Part shown: one piece after another, positions 4,819-5,125 of the stretch | Numbering within the stretch: position 1 is the first letter of the stretch | Layout: each line of letters starts with the position of its first letter | NCBI GenBank assembly: GCA_016206875.1 | Contig: JACQQR010000085.1 | Span: 1-5,125 of the forward strand | Length of the DNA: 5,125 bases | Origin: Candidatus Omnitrophota bacterium | Lineage (GTDB): Bacteria > Omnitrophota > Omnitrophia > Omnitrophales > JACROU01 | Direction: 5' to 3' | Translations under genes and position numbers: made by a program | Notes under the pieces: model-generated | What the model saw: the letters and a program-made list of their open reading frames with translations, nothing else | The model's database searches: none | What the model was told of the DNA's origin: nothing

Positions 4819-5125
4819 TTAACCGTTTACCCGTTGCATCACCTTCTCTAGAGGCTCGCAAACCCACAAAAGAGCCGCTTGGGCTGCCTCGTCCAAAACA
4901 GGGCCGAGTTTGTTTTTTTCCTCTTTGGTAAATGTGTCCAGAACAAATTCTTTTCGTTCTACACCCGCAGGTGGGGCGCCGATTCCTATTCTAAGCCGCG
5001 CAAAGAACTCGGTGCCAAGCGCCTCTGAAACAGACAGGAGTCCGTTATGCCCCCCGTGGCTTCCACTGGGCCGGAATCTTAACTTGCCAAATGCCAAATA
5101 CACATCATCCACCAGAATCAACAGA
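4819..5125 (-). CDS. pth: Peptidyl-tRNA hydrolase, C-terminal part
   Basis: This is a partial gene: its 5' end lies beyond the window, and about 102 codons up to the TAA at 4819-4821 are visible. Pth releases peptides from prematurely dropped peptidyl-tRNA in the cytoplasm, recycling tRNA. Visible family features are LILVDDVYLAFGKLRFRPSG, where the Asp matches the conserved residue near position 93 of the E. coli enzyme, and GSHGGHNGLLSV, with the conserved His-Asn of the tRNA-binding/active site. RLRIGIGAPP and the later FVLDTFTKEE segment also match. The distance from the Asp to the stop is about that of E. coli Pth, so the C-terminus looks complete. It precedes the ribosomal cluster, as pth does in several phyla, but here an SPFH gene intervenes. 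Confidence 0.95.
   Translation of the reverse strand, partial: LLILVDDVYLAFGKLRFRPSGSHGGHNGLLSVSEALGTEFFARLRIGIGAPPAGVERKEFVLDTFTKEEKNKLGPVLDEAAQAALLWVCEPLEKVMQRVNG

Noticed and set aside
4710..4931. Plus-strand open frame crossing the SPFH-pth gap
   Set aside because: It runs through the hairpin sequence and antisense to pth, without a Shine-Dalgarno sequence or recognisable protein features.

Overview
The window is a run of housekeeping genes all read from the minus strand, so transcription goes from high to low coordinates. In that order it holds: the 3' part of pth (peptidyl-tRNA hydrolase), a stomatin/SPFH-family membrane protein gene, rpsF (S6), ssb, rpsR (S18), rplI (L9), dnaB (replicative helicase), and the 5' part of a bamA-like outer-membrane assembly gene that leaves the window at base 1. 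No tRNA, rRNA, CRISPR array, transposase or phage gene is visible.

Organism: a BamA-type protein with a signal peptide and POTRA domains implies a diderm (Gram-negative-type) bacterium. An ssb gene between rpsF and rpsR is widely known from Firmicutes but also occurs in other phyla. Its combination with pth upstream and bamA downstream suggests a deep-branching diderm lineage, for example Omnitrophota, Elusimicrobiota or a former deltaproteobacterial group. This assignment is inference from gene order and general recall and is not secure. Base composition looks moderate and even across the genes, with no obvious sign of recent gene transfer.

Layout: pth ends at 4819. A 127-bp gap (4692-4818) follows, holding a hairpin-forming, REP-like sequence and a 21-bp-spaced direct repeat. 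The SPFH gene (3816-4691) comes next, then a 101-bp gap with an inverted repeat just upstream of rpsF that could be an S6:S18 autoregulatory leader. The genes rpsF-ssb-rpsR-rplI-dnaB form a compact cluster. Strong AAGGAG/AGGAG sites precede rpsF, ssb, rpsR and rplI, whereas dnaB has none. The rpsR-rplI gap is almost filled by a 73-bp element with inverted repeats (2519-2591). Between dnaB and bamA (106 bp) lies the best promoter in the window, TTTACA-17-TATCAT, which probably starts a separate envelope-biogenesis transcript.

Functionally the cluster joins translation (S6, S18, L9, Pth), replication (SSB, DnaB) and envelope functions (SPFH protein, BamA). It is mostly ordinary. The points worth a second look are the two intergenic repeat elements, the possible rpsF leader, the SPFH gene placed between pth and rpsF, dnaB with no ribosome-binding site and an in-frame TAG upstream, and the Pro/Gln-rich linker in BamA. 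I see no evidence of a previously undescribed multi-gene system.
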